From Asaia sp003994335 (GTDB taxonomy: Bacteria; Pseudomonadota; Alphaproteobacteria; Acetobacterales; Acetobacteraceae), in the NCBI RefSeq assembly GCF_037151175.1, contig NZ_JBBCOR010000001.1, positions 186,001 through 250,000 on the forward strand: a stretch of DNA of 64,000 nucleotides. The letters run 5' to 3'. This document shows, one piece after another, positions 1-7,381 of the stretch; position 1 is the first letter of the stretch; each line of letters starts with the position of its first letter. The position numbers and the translations under genes were made by a program. The notes below the pieces were generated by a model that had not been told where the DNA came from, did no database searches, and was given only the letters and a program-made list of their open reading frames with translations.

Positions 1-68
1 CAGAGGCTTCCTGGCCTCGAAGATCGTTCAGGTGGAGGAGCGTAAGAGGGGATCGGGATCAGGAATAT

Positions 69-105
69 GACATATCGATGTGATGAAAGACACATTGATG
101 TGACA
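69..105. repeat. Two tandem operator-like repeats spaced 20 bp
   Basis: Two copies of the pattern GACA-NN-T-Y-GATGTGA begin at 69 and 89, exactly 20 bp (about two helical turns) apart. The second contains the palindrome CACAT-TG-ATGTG (91-102); the first contains ACAT-ATCG-ATGT (70-81). Same-face spacing plus dyad symmetry is typical of a site bound by dimers of a repressor or activator. The regulator is unknown and the function is inferred. Confidence 0.4.
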
Positions 106-173
106 TCTGACTAATAGACCATATGAAGCCGCCATGACGCGGCCAAGCGGGGCTGCCTGCGGTGTTGGGCGAC

Positions 174-202
174 TTGACATCATTCCCCTGGTGCTCTGGA
201 TT
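174..202 (+). promoter_or_regulatory. Candidate promoter of the permease gene
   Basis: TTGACA at 174-179 is a perfect -35 hexamer. It is followed after 17 bp by TGGATT (197-202), a poor -10. It lies about 110 bp ahead of the preferred permease start. Support is only the -35 match and the spacing. Confidence 0.25.
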
Positions 203-311
203 TCAGCCTGGCGACCTCTGCCGCCCCGATCATGTAAACGATTGGCAGAGGCCGAGGAATTCGTTACGATTATACAAGAAATTTCGTCAACTGGGTCAGG
301 ATTACAGAGTT

Positions 312-1718
312 TTGGACATTCCATCCAAGTCGCATCATCATCCGCCTCCGCAAGTGGATGAGGGCTACCACAAGGATCTGGGCCGCCGTCAGGTCCAGAT
401 GATCGCCATCGGTGGCGCGATCGGCACGGGACTTTTTCTCGGAGCCGGAACACGTTTGCAACAGGCGGGTCCGTCTCTTGCCATCGATTACCTGGTCTGC
501 GGCATCTTCTGCTTCCTGATCCTGCGCGCGCTGGGCGAGCTGGTCATGTATCGTCCGAGTGCCGGCAGCTTCGTGTCCTATGCACGTGAGTTTCTGGGCG
601 AAAAGGCGGCCTATGCCGCCGGGTGGCTGTCCTTCCTGAACTGGGCCATGACAGGCATCGTCGATATCACCGCTGTTGCGCTGTACATGCATTTCTGGGG
701 CACCTTCGATCACGTTCCGCAATGGGTGTTCGCGCTTGTGGCCCTCGGGATCGTGGGCACCATGAACATGATCGGGGTGCGCTATTTCGGCGAACTCGAA
801 TTCTGGTTCTCGCTGATCAAGGTCGTGGCCCTTGCCCTGTTCCTCATCTTCGGATGCGTGGTTCTGGGTCTGAAGATGCCGGTAGCCGGGCAGGTGCCTG
901 GCTTCCATCTGATTTCCGAAAACGGGGGTATCTTTCCCCACGGGATCATGCCGGCGCTGTTCCTGATGCAGGGTGTCGTCTTCGCTTATTCAGCGATCGA
1001 GCTTGTCGGCACTGCGGCTGGCGAGTGCGCCAATCCGCGCGAGATCATTCCCCGGGCGATCAACAGCGTGATCTATCGTATTGGCTTGTTTTATGTGGGC
1101 TCGGTGATCCTGCTGGTCTGCCTGTTGCCCTGGAACGCGTATCACAAGGGTGTCAGCCCTTTCGTCACCTTCTTCCAGGCTCTCGGCGTCCCTCACGTGG
1201 ATACGGTGATGAATATCGTCGTGCTTACCGCCGCTCTGTCGAGCCTCAATTCAGGCCTGTATTCGACCGGACGCATTCTTCGCGCGCTTGCCTTGGGTGG
1301 TTCGGCCCCACGCGCCCTGGCCAAGATGAACCGGCAGTCGGTGCCCTATGTCGGCATTCTGACCACTGTTGCGGTCTATCTGATCGGTGTGGGACTGAAC
1401 TACCTTATTCCGGCACGTGTGTTCGAGATCGTGCTCAACGTGGCGGCGCTGGGGATCATCAGTACCTGGAGCTTCATCCTGATCTGCCAGATACGCCTGC
1501 GCAAGCTGGTCAATACGGGTGAGGTCGAGAGCGCCGGGTTCCGTATGCCCGGCGCACCCTATACGGCCTGGCTGACCCTCGGCTTTTTGGGCTTTGTGGT
1601 GGTCATGATGGGGCTGGATTACCCGGAAGGGACCTACACGGTCATGGCCATACCGCTCATTGCGGCGGTGCTCGCCGGTGGGTGGGGTCTGATTGCCCTG
1701 GCTCGGCGTCAAGCCTGA
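312..1718 (+). CDS. ansP: L-asparagine-type amino acid permease (APC superfamily)
   Basis: Inner-membrane secondary transporter of the amino acid-polyamine-organocation superfamily, predicted to import L-asparagine or a related amino acid with protons. The conserved start (EGYHK, then GNRQ-like GRRQVQMIAIGGAIGTGLF in TM1) and long stretches such as GEKAAYAAGW, AMTGIVDITAVALYMH, GTMNMIGV and ALSSLNSGLYSTGRILR follow the enteric AnsP pattern closely. About 12 hydrophobic segments are visible. I prefer a TTG start at 312 (AGGA at 297-300): it leaves about 15 residues before the conserved core, as in AnsP, whereas the GTG at 162 adds an unlikely 50-residue tail. Length is about 468 residues, near the family norm. 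The gene stands alone and converges on the dicarboxylate transporter downstream. The family is firm; substrate assignment is by resemblance. Confidence 0.85.
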   Translation: MDIPSKSHHHPPPQVDEGYHKDLGRRQVQMIAIGGAIGTGLFLGAGTRLQQAGPSLAIDYLVCGIFCFLILRALGELVMYRPSAGSFVSYAREFLGEKAAYAAGWLSFLNWAMTGIVDITAVALYMHFWGTFDHVPQWVFALVALGIVGTMNMIGVRYFGELEFWFSLIKVVALALFLIFGCVVLGLKMPVAGQVPGFHLISENGGIFPHGIMPALFLMQGVVFAYSAIELVGTAAGECANPREIIPRAINSVIYRIGLFYVGSVILLVCLLPWNAYHKGVSPFVTFFQALGVPHVDTVMNIVVLTAALSSLNSGLYSTGRILRALALGGSAPRALAKMNRQSVPYVGILTTVAVYLIGVGLNYLIPARVFEIVLNVAALGIISTWSFILICQIRLRKLVNTGEVESAGFRMPGAPYTAWLTLGFLGFVVVMMGLDYPEGTYTVMAIPLIAAVLAGGWGLIALARRQA

Positions 1719-1744
1719 AGCAAGGGGCCGACGCCCCTCTTGCT
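1719..1744 (+). terminator. Hairpin directly after the permease stop
   Basis: AGCAAGGGGC (1719-1728) pairs with GCCCCTCTTGCT (1733-1744) with one bulged base and a 4-nt loop. It starts at the base after the stop codon. No T-run follows, so it may be a 3'-end stabilising or factor-assisted terminator rather than a classical intrinsic one. Confidence 0.5.
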
Positions 1745-1803
1745 GAAGGGGCGATTTGAGTTCGAGAACGCGCTTGAGGGAAGTTTTCCCCTCGGGATAT
1801 GCC

Positions 1804-1885
1804 CGCGGTGTCGTTGTAGGGACACCGCGACACGACAAGCCTCTTTCGAGGAACCTCGGCGGTACCGCTCTGAGCGAGCCGCCGA
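1804..1885. terminator. Pair of strong hairpins between convergent transporter genes
   Basis: CGCGGTGTC (1804-1812) and GACACCGCG (1821-1829) form a perfect 9-bp stem with an 8-nt loop. TCGGCGG (1856-1862) and CCGCCGA (1879-1885) form a second stem with further pairing inside it. They sit between the 3' ends of two converging genes and could stop transcription from either side, notably the minus-strand transporter. Neither has a good T-tract. Confidence 0.4.
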
Positions 1886-1990
1886 TCTTTCATCCCGTAG
1901 CTGTAACGCATGATCGCTCTGGGTGCGGGCTGCCCGCCGCGACATTCGTGCCGTGTGACGAGCCGCTTTCCGGCATGAGCGTCCCGGTTT

Positions 1991-3238
1991 TCAGGCTTCT
2001 GCAGCCGGGGCGGGATTTCCTGGGTTCTGGCCTTCCCACTTCGCGACGACGGCCGTCGCAAGAGAATTCCCGACGACATTGGTCGCAGAGCGCCCCATAT
2101 CGAGAAATGTATCGATCCCGAGAATCAGCAGGACGCCCTCTTCCGGGAGCTTGAACTGGCTGAGTGTTGCCGCAATCACGACCAAGGACGCGCGTGGAAT
2201 GCCGGCCACTCCCTTGCTCGTCAGCATCAGCGTCAGGAGCATGACGATCTGCGTGCTCCAGGGCAGGCTGATATCATAGGCCTGGGCGATGAAGATGCTC
2301 GCGAAGGTGCAATACATCATCGTGCCGTCGAGATTGAAGGAATAGCCCAGGGGCAGAACGAAGGACGAAATCCGTCGCGAGATGGGGAAACGCGAGAGCT
2401 GATCGAGCATCAGCGGATAGGCGGCTTCTGAACTCGCGGTGGAGAAGGCGAGCAGGAAGGGTTCGCGCATGAGCCCGATCAGGCGCCGGGCCGGGCGCCC
2501 CAGTATCAGGAACGCGGCAGCAATCAGGGCGCACCAGAGCAGCGCCATGGCGATGTAGAACTCACCCATGAACTTGCCGTAATTGATGAGCACGCCGAGC
2601 CCGTTGGTCGTGATGGTGGCGGCCATGGCGCAGAACACGGCGACCGGTGCCAGCATCATGACATAGCCCGTGACCTTCAGGATGATCTGGGAGAGGCTTT
2701 CGGTCCATTCCATGATGACCCGTGACTTCTCGGGCATCGAGGCGCAGGCCACGCCGAAAAAGACCGAAAACACGACGATCTGGAGGATCTCGTTATCGGT
2801 CATGGCCCGGAAGACGGAATCTGGCACGATATGCTTGACGAAGCTGTCGAGCGACATGCCATCGGTTGCCAGCGGCGAGGTCGCGACACCGTGGAGGCGA
2901 TGCATGCCGACCCCTGGGCCGAAGAGATTGACCAGAATCATGCCCAGCGTGAGCGAAAAGAGCGAAGCGCCAACGAACCAGATCATCGCCTTGGCACCCA
3001 CGCGCCCGACCGTTGCAGCGTCGGACATATGGCCGATGCCCACGACGAGAGTCGAGAACACGAGCGGGGCGATGATCATCTTGATAAGGCGCAGGAAGAC
3101 CGTGGAGCCGATCGACATATAATGGGCGAAATGCTGCTGTTGCACAGTATCCGCGATCAACGCATGGGCGGAGCCCCCCACGAATATGCCGAGCAGCATC
3201 GCGATGACGATGATGGTGGTCATGCTCAGACGCTTCAT
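1991..3238 (-). CDS. Dicarboxylate/amino acid:cation symporter (DAACS family)
   Basis: Inner-membrane sodium- or proton-coupled symporter of the GltP/DctA (SLC1-like) family, moving C4-dicarboxylates or acidic amino acids. The elevator-domain signatures are in the correct order: a Ser-rich re-entrant hairpin 1 (STASSEAAYP, about residues 267-276), the TM7 motif NLDGT (about 300), hairpin 2 (TSKGVAGIP, about 338-346) and the TM8 substrate-binding stretch DMGRSATNVVGN (about 379-390). The length of 415 residues is typical. The conserved Arg of DMGR is the residue associated with acidic side-chain or dicarboxylate recognition in this family, so dicarboxylate versus glutamate/aspartate cannot be decided here. 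Monocistronic; start ATG. Confidence 0.88.
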   Translation of the reverse strand: MKRLSMTTIIVIAMLLGIFVGGSAHALIADTVQQQHFAHYMSIGSTVFLRLIKMIIAPLVFSTLVVGIGHMSDAATVGRVGAKAMIWFVGASLFSLTLGMILVNLFGPGVGMHRLHGVATSPLATDGMSLDSFVKHIVPDSVFRAMTDNEILQIVVFSVFFGVACASMPEKSRVIMEWTESLSQIILKVTGYVMMLAPVAVFCAMAATITTNGLGVLINYGKFMGEFYIAMALLWCALIAAAFLILGRPARRLIGLMREPFLLAFSTASSEAAYPLMLDQLSRFPISRRISSFVLPLGYSFNLDGTMMYCTFASIFIAQAYDISLPWSTQIVMLLTLMLTSKGVAGIPRASLVVIAATLSQFKLPEEGVLLILGIDTFLDMGRSATNVVGNSLATAVVAKWEGQNPGNPAPAAEA

Positions 3239-3580
3239 CCTGTGGCCTCCCTGCGTGTCAGATGGGGCTGGTCTAGGCCAGAATCGGTCCGGACACCAAA
3301 TGACCAGTCATGGGCGGGCGATATCGGTCACGCCGGGGAACTCTGCTCAGGCAAACCCTGACGCGTTCCAGGAAGCGTGGTCGCGCCTCTCTTGCTGGGG
3401 CGGTGTGGGTGACGGGGAAAACGGACGCAAGTGACGTCGCTGAGCGCCGTTGAGAGGCAAGACGACGCCTTGCCAGTGCGGCCTCCTCCCTCATTCCTGC
3501 GTTGTGGGAACGGGTAATCTCGGTCATATGCTTGATCAGGCAAGGCCGCTTGGGTCGGCTCAAACGGAGGGACGGCTGCG
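3239..3580. other. Intergenic region upstream of two divergent genes
   Basis: About 340 bp separate the start of the minus-strand symporter from the plus-strand small membrane protein, so promoters for both should lie here. I see GGCAAG (3456-3461) paired with CTTGCC (3469-3474) in a small hairpin and a GACGTC palindrome just upstream. No convincing -35/-10 pair is visible. Short open frames here look like shadows. Confidence 0.4.
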
Positions 3581-3865
3581 GTGATACAGAATACGCTGGC
3601 AGTGATCGTGGGACTGATCATGGGTCTCTTCACCCTCATCGTCTCCGTGATCGCGTTCATCGAGGAGACTGCGCGCAGGGTGCTGGCCTCACTCGGGGTG
3701 CCGCATCAGATACAGACCGCGCTGCTCGCGCTTTTACTTCTCTTGCTCGTTATTACGGCGTTTCGTCTGTTCGGTAAGCTTTTCGGTATTCTGATCGCGC
3801 TTGTTCTGCTCGCGCTTTTGCTTCACGCGATTTTCGTGCCCGAAATCCAGACTGTCGCGCTCTGA
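3581..3865 (+). CDS. Small two-helix membrane protein, function unknown
   Basis: A 94-residue protein beginning with GTG, preceded by GGAGG at 3566-3570. Two long hydrophobic stretches (about residues 6-27 and 46-86) flank a polar linker with EETARR. The second stretch is very leucine-rich (ALLALLLLLL) and is probably one or two membrane helices. I do not recognise a named family. It ends close to the 3' end of the oppositely oriented tRNA gene, so the two converge. No enzymatic motif is visible. Confidence 0.6.
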   Translation: MIQNTLAVIVGLIMGLFTLIVSVIAFIEETARRVLASLGVPHQIQTALLALLLLLLVITAFRLFGKLFGILIALVLLALLLHAIFVPEIQTVAL

Positions 3866-3875
3866 AAACTATTCG

Positions 3876-3889
3876 TCCCCTGTCGGGGA
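3876..3889. terminator. Short hairpin between the small membrane gene and tRNA-Arg
   Basis: TCCCC (3876-3880) and GGGGA (3885-3889) form a 5-bp stem with a 4-nt loop, between two converging genes. It could aid termination of either transcript; the stem is short and no long T-run follows. Confidence 0.3.
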
Positions 3890-3908
3890 GTATAAACATT
3901 GGTAATGA

Positions 3909-4230
3909 TGGTGTCCGCGGCGGGATTCGAACCCACGGCCCCAGGATTCATACCACTTCGACTTTCGCCGCCGATGCTGCGTGACCGGGGTCATCGCAGA
4001 TCGTTCGTGGTCTGGACTGTCTCTTCACCATGGCCCGGCAGAACCGGACGACAGGCGCTGCCCGTACAGTCTCTACACCTCCACCGCCCTGACAGGGCGG
4101 TGTTTGGCTCGGGATTGGCACGGCGCAAGGCCAGAGCTTTCCCCGAATTTGAGCAGATCCACCATAACGTTTCCGTGTATGGCGCCCAATTTTAGGAATC
4201 CTGTGCTCTATCCTGCTGAGCTACGCGGAC
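3909..4230 (-). tRNA. tRNA-Arg(CCU) interrupted by a group I intron
   Basis: Reading the minus strand, positions 4230-4194 give the 5' half: acceptor GTCCGCG, D-arm GCTC...GAGC, anticodon stem CAGGA and loop TTCCT. Positions 3948-3909 give the 3' half: AA, stem TCCTG, 5-nt variable loop, T-arm GTGGG-TTCGAAT-CCCGC, acceptor CGCGGAC, discriminator A and an encoded CCA. Joining the halves yields a 77-nt cloverleaf with all stems paired and a 7-nt loop TTCCTAA, so the anticodon is CCU (positions 34-36) and the tRNA reads AGG. The 245 nt between the halves is the intron, inserted immediately after U36. Introns at this kind of site in tRNA-Arg(CCU) are known from Agrobacterium. Confidence 0.95.
3949..4193 (-). 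ncRNA. Self-splicing group I intron (tRNA type, IC3-like)
   Basis: The 245-nt minus-strand insert has group I hallmarks. The 5' exon ends in U36 and the intron ends in G (omega-G, base 3949). P1 forms from exon CCU with intron GGG, giving the required U-G pair at the 5' splice site. P2 is CCAUA/UAUGG capped by CG-GAAA-CG. A stem CACCGCCCU/AGGGCGGUG is followed by the P7 core: GAGACUGU (5' strand at 4066-4070) pairs through ACUGU with ACAGU (4016-4020). P9 elements include CUGCG..GACC/GGUC..GCAG and a GGC-GAAA-GUC loop. These resemble the tRNA-Ile intron of Azoarcus. No endonuclease gene lies inside. Subgroup is inferred; self-splicing is predicted, not shown. Confidence 0.9.
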
Positions 4231-4240
4231 AACCATAAGC

Positions 4241-4269
4241 ATTCTACGGGCAGCGGATCGGCCAGGCAA
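4241..4269 (-). promoter_or_regulatory. Promoter of the tRNA-Arg gene
   Basis: On the minus strand TTGCCT (4269-4264) and TAGAAT (4246-4241) are separated by exactly 17 bp. The -10 ends 10 bp before the first tRNA base (4230), which fits a start a few bases upstream of the mature 5' end. Both hexamers match the sigma-70 consensus well. Confidence 0.65.
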
Positions 4270-4570
4270 GCGTCGAGCCTTCAACTTTTTCTGTTCCCAG
4301 TGATCGGTTGCAATACTTCAAACACATCTTATTATAACTTTGTTTAGTAAGTCTCAAAGCCGATAGGCAGAGGGCAGAAACTTTTGCCCCGCATTTTGGG
4401 AAGGATGATTTACTGTGTTTCTTCCCCAAAAGGTTGTAGCCGATACCCACGCTCCTGTTATCGCAGGTTTCACGATCAACAACGTGCGATACCTAATCAG
4501 AGAAAACGTTTCGTAAAAATAAGCGACAGGGAATGTGATATAAGGTGCTGAGAAGAGAAAGCGTAAAGTA
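4270..4570. other. AT-rich upstream region of the SARP-type regulator
   Basis: About 300 bp without a gene and clearly richer in A+T than its surroundings. It contains an imperfect inverted repeat (TTTTGGGAAG near 4394 against CTTCCCCAAAA near 4430), a possible promoter TTGCAA-16-TATTAT around 4308-4335 and a perfect AAACGTTT palindrome at 4504-4511, close to the regulator start. Which element drives the regulator is not clear from sequence alone. Confidence 0.35.
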
Positions 4571-6682
4571 ATGTTCGATCTTGCCCTCCGAGGTGTTGCA
4601 AAAACCGACTCTACCCTGCTGCGTCTGCGCCTTATCGGGCGCATGGAAGCGACGACGCTGACAGGTGAAAGCGTTCTTCCCGTTGGCGGGAAGACGAAGG
4701 GTCTGCTTGCCATTTTGGCACTCTCCGATCGCAAGCCTGTAGCGCGTTCCCATCTGGCAGAACTATTGTGGAGCCGGCGCCCGGATGATCTCGCCAGAGC
4801 CTCGCTGCGTCAGGAGATTCATCGTCTTCTCGATGCGCTGAGCCCGCTCGGTGTGGATGTGATCGACGTGCAGCGTCATACGCTCGCGCTCAAGCCTGCC
4901 CTGACCTCGGTCGATGTGGAACGTATCCTCAATGGTGGCAAGTCTATCCTGCGCGAGCTCCCTCCTCCGAGTGAAGTCCTGCTTGGCGAACTCAATGGGA
5001 TCGATCCAGCGTTCAATGAGTGGATCGAGGGGCAGAGAACGCGCCTGAACCGGCATATCTACCAGCTTTTCGAGAGCGCGCTGCGGACACAGGTCGATCC
5101 GGATGCCATTCTCGAGACGGCTGATCATCTGCTGCTGCGTGACGGATTGAATGAGGCAGCGTGGCGCGCCCGTATCCAGGCATGGGTGACCAAGGGTGAG
5201 TATGCTCAGGCTGCGGCGCTTGGCGATCAGGTTGTGCAGCTGTTTCAGGATCAACTTGGCACCGTTCCCGGCCCTGCGACCATGGGGCTGGTGCGGGGGC
5301 TGCAGGAACGCATCGCCTTTGATGCCTATGCCAAGACTCACCATGGTGGCGTCTCCGAAGCCGATCCCGCTCTGGTGCATGCGGATATCCATGTCGAAAG
5401 CTCGGGTCTTTTCGGCGGCAATGGCAGTGAGGCCGGGTTCCTCTCACCTGCGCCCATGCCGCGCACGCTCGGCTCCATCGCTGTATCGCCACTCAAGGCT
5501 ACGGGGGGTGATCATGCAGAGGGGCTCGCCGCAGAGCTGACGGAGCGCCTCGAGGTCAAGCTCGTCGGGCTGCAAACCTTCACGGTCGTGCCTTTTCCGG
5601 CCACGCCCCAGGGTGAAACCGGCCCGCTTCTGGGCAATACCCATAATCCCGGGACCGATTATGTCATCTCTGGGCTGGTACGGTCCAATTGCGAGCATGA
5701 CGAGCTTTCCGAAGGTTATGTGATCATACGTCTGCTGAGCCTGCGTCAGGAGGGAAGCGTCGTCTGGGCTGACCGCTTCGAATTGCCGCGTGACACGCGT
5801 GCGCAGCGCGCCCTGCTTTTCTATGTCATGAAGTCGCTTCAGTGGTCGCTCTTCATGTCTGAGGGGCAGCGCATGATGTCGCGTCCCATCGCGGAGCTTT
5901 CGGCGTTCCAGATGGCCATTCGGGCCTTGACGCTGTTGCTGCGCTGCGACGTCACGCTCGGGTCGGAACTCGAAGATCTGGTCGAGCGTGCCTATCAGCT
6001 CGATCAGGAATCGGTTTTTGTCCTGTATGTCCGCTCGTTGATCCGTTTTTTCCTGTATCTCGATGACTGGTCGGGCAATGCGCAGGAAGACATGGAGGAT
6101 ATAGCGGCGTCCGCCGGCTACGTGGCGGTGCAGTTGCGCGCCAACCCGCTGGGTGTCTGGTTGTCGATGCTGACGCGTACCTTCACCCCAGGACAGTTGG
6201 ACGAGGCAAGAGCCCTCACGGCGGAATATACCGGTGCCGGAGGTGTTTTCCCGGCTATCGCGATTTCGCCGTCCATCCACGCGCTCAAGGCCATCCAGGC
6301 CCTGCTGTCGGACAACAAAGCTGTCGCGCTGGACGAAATCCAGCAATTCCGGGCATTGCGCGCTTCGCAGCCTCTGGCCGTTCTTTCGGAGCCCTTCAGC
6401 ATTTTCGTGCTCAAGGCGTCGGGGAACTCCGAAGAGGCGCGCCAGGCCGGTGCCGCTTTCGTCAGCCTCTATCCGCGCAGTGCCGCCGGGGTGCTCTATT
6501 ACCTCGTCGCCCTGGCGGGGCAGGGCGTGAGCGAGGAGGCCGAGCGCGTCAAGCGCCATCTGCTGCGTCTCGTACCGGATGTGACGATCTCTGGCATCAT
6601 GGCGCGCCATGCCTTCCTGCCCGACACCATGCAGGCCTGGTTGCGCGAACTGCTTGAGCGGGTCAGTCTCCCCAACGGATAA
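4571..6682 (+). CDS. SARP/BTAD-family transcriptional regulator
   Basis: A 703-residue cytoplasmic regulator. Residues about 15-110 form an OmpR/SARP-like winged-helix DNA-binding domain (LRLRLIGRMEA start, SHLAELLWSRRPDDLARASLRQEIHRL, the typical SARP helix pattern). Residues about 125-265 resemble a bacterial transcriptional activation domain: LNEAAWRARIQAW and YAQAAALGDQVVQLFQDQLGTVPGP match the BTAD TPR pattern. After a linker, residues about 295-400 hold a segment like the nucleotide-cyclase-associated/TolB-like region (SIAVSPLK..GGDHAEGLAAELTERLEVKL), and the C-terminal third is helical, TPR-like. No kinase, ATPase or cyclase motif is seen. Start ATG at 4571; monocistronic. Targets are unknown; the adjacent genes are not obviously regulated by it. 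Confidence 0.75.
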   Translation: MFDLALRGVAKTDSTLLRLRLIGRMEATTLTGESVLPVGGKTKGLLAILALSDRKPVARSHLAELLWSRRPDDLARASLRQEIHRLLDALSPLGVDVIDVQRHTLALKPALTSVDVERILNGGKSILRELPPPSEVLLGELNGIDPAFNEWIEGQRTRLNRHIYQLFESALRTQVDPDAILETADHLLLRDGLNEAAWRARIQAWVTKGEYAQAAALGDQVVQLFQDQLGTVPGPATMGLVRGLQERIAFDAYAKTHHGGVSEADPALVHADIHVESSGLFGGNGSEAGFLSPAPMPRTLGSIAVSPLKATGGDHAEGLAAELTERLEVKLVGLQTFTVVPFPATPQGETGPLLGNTHNPGTDYVISGLVRSNCEHDELSEGYVIIRLLSLRQEGSVVWADRFELPRDTRAQRALLFYVMKSLQWSLFMSEGQRMMSRPIAELSAFQMAIRALTLLLRCDVTLGSELEDLVERAYQLDQESVFVLYVRSLIRFFLYLDDWSGNAQEDMEDIAASAGYVAVQLRANPLGVWLSMLTRTFTPGQLDEARALTAEYTGAGGVFPAIAISPSIHALKAIQALLSDNKAVALDEIQQFRALRASQPLAVLSEPFSIFVLKASGNSEEARQAGAAFVSLYPRSAAGVLYYLVALAGQGVSEEAERVKRHLLRLVPDVTISGIMARHAFLPDTMQAWLRELLERVSLPNG

Positions 6683-6800
6683 ATCATTGCCCCGCTTGGC
6701 GTGATCGGGCGGGCGCGATATGAACTGTTGTTGAAGCCGGGCGCGGGTACCGCGATCGGGGATTTCGACACGCGGCCAGTGCCAGTCTAATAGGGACAAC

Positions 6801-7334
6801 ATGACACCTCGTTTGCAGCCGATCGCCCCTCTCAACGCGCCCGCAAAGGCGACGTCACTCAAGGGACGGTTTCTTCCCGTTCTGCCGCTCTGCGCGCTGA
6901 TGGCGCTGAGCGCTTGTGGCGGTGGGCGCGATCCAGACAGCCTGACCCAGCCCCGCAACCATCTGCTCGGCGTCGATCGCGGCGCCACCGGTGGCGACGA
7001 CCAGCTTCAGGGCGGGGTCAATGCCTATCTGTGGCGCGGTGCGATCGATACGCTCAGCTTCATGCCTTTTGCCTCGGCCGATGCAAGCGGTGGCGTGATT
7101 CTGACTGACTGGTATCAGCCACCCGCCAGCACGAATGAGCGTTTCAAGATCGCGGCCTACATCCTTGATCGTCGTCTGCGTTCGGACGCGCTGCGCGTTT
7201 CGGTATTCCGTCAGGAAAAGCAGGGGGGTGAATGGGTGGATACCCCGGTTGCCAATAACACGACCTCGGATATCACGACGCGCATCCTAGCCCGCGCACG
7301 CCAGCTTCGTGCCGATAACGGCAATCGGGACTGA
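6801..7334 (+). CDS. DUF3576 lipoprotein
   Basis: A 177-residue protein with an N-terminal signal (LKGRFLPVLPLCALMALSAC) ending in a lipobox LSAC, followed by GGG; it is thus predicted to be an outer-membrane or periplasmic lipoprotein. The body, with NHLLGV, YLWRGAIDTLSFMP, GGVILTDWY and a C-terminal ITTRILARARQLR, matches the alphaproteobacterial DUF3576 family of unknown function. It lies 47 bp ahead of leuS, an arrangement seen in many alphaproteobacteria, which together with lptE downstream hints at a role in envelope biogenesis. That role is inferred from context only. Confidence 0.8.
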   Translation: MTPRLQPIAPLNAPAKATSLKGRFLPVLPLCALMALSACGGGRDPDSLTQPRNHLLGVDRGATGGDDQLQGGVNAYLWRGAIDTLSFMPFASADASGGVILTDWYQPPASTNERFKIAAYILDRRLRSDALRVSVFRQEKQGGEWVDTPVANNTTSDITTRILARARQLRADNGNRD

Positions 7335-7381
7335 TTTTCCCGCACTGAAGACCACGTGACGCGAACAGACGACAGAAGATC

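Larger units (their letters stand above)
1..311. other. Non-coding region upstream of the asparagine-type permease
   Basis: No complete gene is recognisable here. The first 70 bases can be read in plus frame 2 as an open stretch ending in TGA at 68-70 (about 22 codons), which may be the 3' end of a gene outside the window, but this cannot be proven. The rest holds two 20-bp-spaced operator-like repeats (69-105) and a TTGACA hexamer at 174-179. An in-frame GTG at 162 could extend the permease upstream, but the resulting N-terminus looks non-coding and would contain the TTGACA element. Confidence 0.4.

Noticed and set aside
162..311. Upstream extension of the permease to a GTG at 162
   Set aside because: The extra 50 residues show no family similarity and contain a promoter-like TTGACA; a TTG at 312 fits the AnsP length.
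3899..4195. Open frame of about 98 codons across the tRNA-Arg region
   Set aside because: It lies almost wholly on the antisense of the intron-containing tRNA gene; the RNA structure explains the sequence better.
3800..4300. Integration site (att) at tRNA-Arg
   Set aside because: No integrase gene and no second copy of the tRNA 3' end is seen in the window.
5444..6988. 514-codon frame antisense to the SARP-type regulator
   Set aside because: The plus-strand gene has recognisable domains; the antisense translation has none.
7335..7381. T-box or riboswitch ahead of leuS
   Set aside because: Only 47 bp between the DUF3576 gene and leuS, without a recognisable aptamer or antiterminator fold.
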